From Candidatus Trichorickettsia mobilis (lineage in GTDB: Bacteria > Pseudomonadota > Alphaproteobacteria > Rickettsiales > Rickettsiaceae), in the NCBI RefSeq assembly GCF_963422225.1, contig NZ_OY728607.1, positions 62,001-126,000 of the forward strand: a stretch of DNA of 64,000 nt, written 5' to 3'. Positions 62,770 to 64,000 of this stretch are shown here, in pieces; position 1 is the stretch's first letter; the number at the start of each line of letters is the position of its first letter. The translations under genes and the position numbers were made by a program. Below the pieces are notes generated by a model, which searched no databases, was not told where the DNA came from, and was given only the letters and a program-made list of their open reading frames with translations.

Positions 62770-62871
62770 AAATTGCTAGATTTCATAGTGGTTGTAAACT
62801 ATTATCGCCTGGTATTGTAGTAAAGCTTTGCAAGCTAAATATATAACATTAAATAGAAGTGTTAAGAAAAA

Positions 62872-63660
62872 TTGACAGCGATCACTGAAAAAAAAATAAA
62901 TCATACCGTAAATGAAATTAGATCATTAATATATGTTGTTCTAATAGCTCTAACTATCAGAAGTTTGGTGATAGAACTGTTTTTTGTCCCCACCGGCTCA
63001 ATGAAAGCAACAGTTCTTGAAGGTGAGTATATATTTTCAACAAAATATTCTTATGGTTACAGTAGGTATTCTTTTCCTTTTAGTCCTAATATTTTTAGTG
63101 GCAGAGTTTTTGCATCAGCTCCCCAAAGAGGTGATATTATAATTTTCCGTCCACCAATGAATATGGAGCTTAGATATATCAAAAGATTGATTGGTTTGCC
63201 GGGTGATAAAATTCAACTTATTAAGGATGTAGTATATATTAATGATAAACCTATAGTGAGATCCGAAATAGGTGATTATACTGATGAACAAGGGCAGAAA
63301 TATAATAAATATAAAGAAACATTGCCAAATGGAGTCAGCTATACTGCTTATAAACTTGATCAGCAAATGGAAAAATTTACTATGATGGCTAATAAATATA
63401 GCAATACTGAAATATTCTATGTACCAAAAGATCATTATTTTTTTCTAGGAGATAATCGTGATTGTTCTAATGATAGTAGAGTAGATTTAGGGTTTGTGCC
63501 ATTTGAGAATTTTATTGCCAAAGGGCGGGTTATTCTTTTCTCTACTAAAGAACTATTATGGGTAGATAATGGCAGTATAACTGAACGCGTGGCAAGAATA
63601 TGGTTATGGTTGAAATCTATTAGATTTGACCGGATGTTTAAAAGTATATATTATGAATAA
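62872..63660 (+). CDS. lepB: Signal peptidase I
   Basis: Cleaves signal peptides at the outer face of the inner membrane. The 262-aa protein has one membrane segment (about 18-36), the catalytic Ser43 in PTGSMKATV and Lys104 in RYIKRLIGLPGD, and the conserved FLGDNRDCSNDSR box. The start is TTG 62872 with a weak ribosome site; no better ATG precedes the membrane segment. Followed 17 nt later by rnc, a common pairing. Confidence 0.95.
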   Translation: MTAITEKKINHTVNEIRSLIYVVLIALTIRSLVIELFFVPTGSMKATVLEGEYIFSTKYSYGYSRYSFPFSPNIFSGRVFASAPQRGDIIIFRPPMNMELRYIKRLIGLPGDKIQLIKDVVYINDKPIVRSEIGDYTDEQGQKYNKYKETLPNGVSYTAYKLDQQMEKFTMMANKYSNTEIFYVPKDHYFFLGDNRDCSNDSRVDLGFVPFENFIAKGRVILFSTKELLWVDNGSITERVARIWLWLKSIRFDRMFKSIYYE

Positions 63661-63677
63661 AAATACAAATTCTTTTA

Positions 63678-64000
63678 ATGATAAAAAATGAAACCATTGC
63701 TATTCAAACAATAAGTAAAAAGATTGAACAATCGACTGGATATTGTTTTAATAATCTTGAGTTACTAGTTGAATCATTAAGTCACCCTTCTTTAAAGCAA
63801 AATATTCCAAAACACTCAATCAATAAAGATTATGAAAGGTTAGAATTACTTGGTGATGCAATACTTAATTTTATTATTACTGAGTATTTGTTCCAAAATT
63901 TTACCAAACAAGATGAAGGTACTTTAGCCAGAGTAAGATCATTTCTGGTTTGTAAAGAAACTTTATGTAAGGTGGCTGCAGCAATTAATTTGGCTGATGA
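63678..64000 (+). CDS. rnc: Ribonuclease III, 5' part (runs off the window)
   Basis: Cleaves double-stranded RNA in rRNA and mRNA processing. The first about 107 residues are visible: MIKNETIAIQTISKKIEQS..., the SLSHPS segment, and the catalytic signature ERLELLGDAILNFIITEYLF, followed by DEGTLARVRSFLVC. It starts 17 nt after lepB and is cut by the window end. Confidence 0.93.
   Translation, partial: MIKNETIAIQTISKKIEQSTGYCFNNLELLVESLSHPSLKQNIPKHSINKDYERLELLGDAILNFIITEYLFQNFTKQDEGTLARVRSFLVCKETLCKVAAAINLAD

Noticed and set aside
1..64000. tRNA, rRNA or other structural RNA genes
   Set aside because: I saw no cloverleaf with the usual TTC core or rRNA-like tract; only palindromic repeats and hairpins.

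Overview
This is an AT-rich, gene-dense bacterial window that reads like a member of the Rickettsiales, probably a Rickettsiaceae-type intracellular bacterium. The pointers are reduced housekeeping operons, a PolA whose 3'-5' exonuclease motifs have decayed, poly-hydroxybutyrate genes, and several families of Rickettsia-like palindromic repeats in almost every spacer. Unusually for classical Rickettsia it carries flagellar hook genes (flgD, fliK), which would fit the flagellated protist-associated lineages. Genus is inference only.

Layout. 0-2 kb: an unknown gene cut in two by an IS5-like element. 2.2-5.8 kb: rodA-mreD-mrdA cell-elongation operon (minus). 6-10 kb: sensor kinase, cysS, mpg. 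10-13 kb: an inserted segment carrying a second IS-interrupted unknown gene, flanked by two copies of the mpg/aldolase junction. 13-17.3 kb: a phaC-like gene, acetyl-CoA acetyltransferase and a class II aldolase broken by an IS630-like element. 17.4-26 kb: clpB, hslV-hslU-comM and an LtaS-like sulfatase. 26.3-29.8 kb: flgD-fliK. 30-40.7 kb (minus): polA, terC-tmk, zapE, hemD-mitofilin-like-hemY, der. 40.9-42.1 kb: phaZ. 42.8-49.1 kb: a giant repeat-containing ORF of about 1,490 codons split by two insertion sequences. 49.7-57.9 kb: His-rich membrane protein, decayed sensor, and a type I secretion locus (ABC ATPase, PPDVT-repeat adhesin, HlyD). 58-64 kb: cpoB, sensor kinase, fliK-like gene, ampD, lepB and the start of rnc.

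How the genes work together. Cell-wall elongation and recycling (RodA, PBP2, MreD, AmpD), protein quality control (ClpB, HslUV), haem synthesis and a PHB make-and-break set (PhbA, PhaC-like, PhaZ) form the conserved core. The accessory part is decaying. All five insertion sequences sit inside genes, and removing each with one target copy restores the reading frame. Two more genes in the type I secretion region carry small frameshifts: a 7-bp tandem duplication in the sensor, and a 6-A tract in the ATPase just before Walker B. The locus therefore preserves the ancestral gene structures almost intact, which suggests recent damage.

The strongest candidates for something undescribed are the reconstructed 1,490-aa repeat protein, the mobile palindromic element with an 8-bp target duplication, and the type I-exported adhesin with 28 exact-period 15-bp repeats. 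No rRNA, tRNA or CRISPR was seen.
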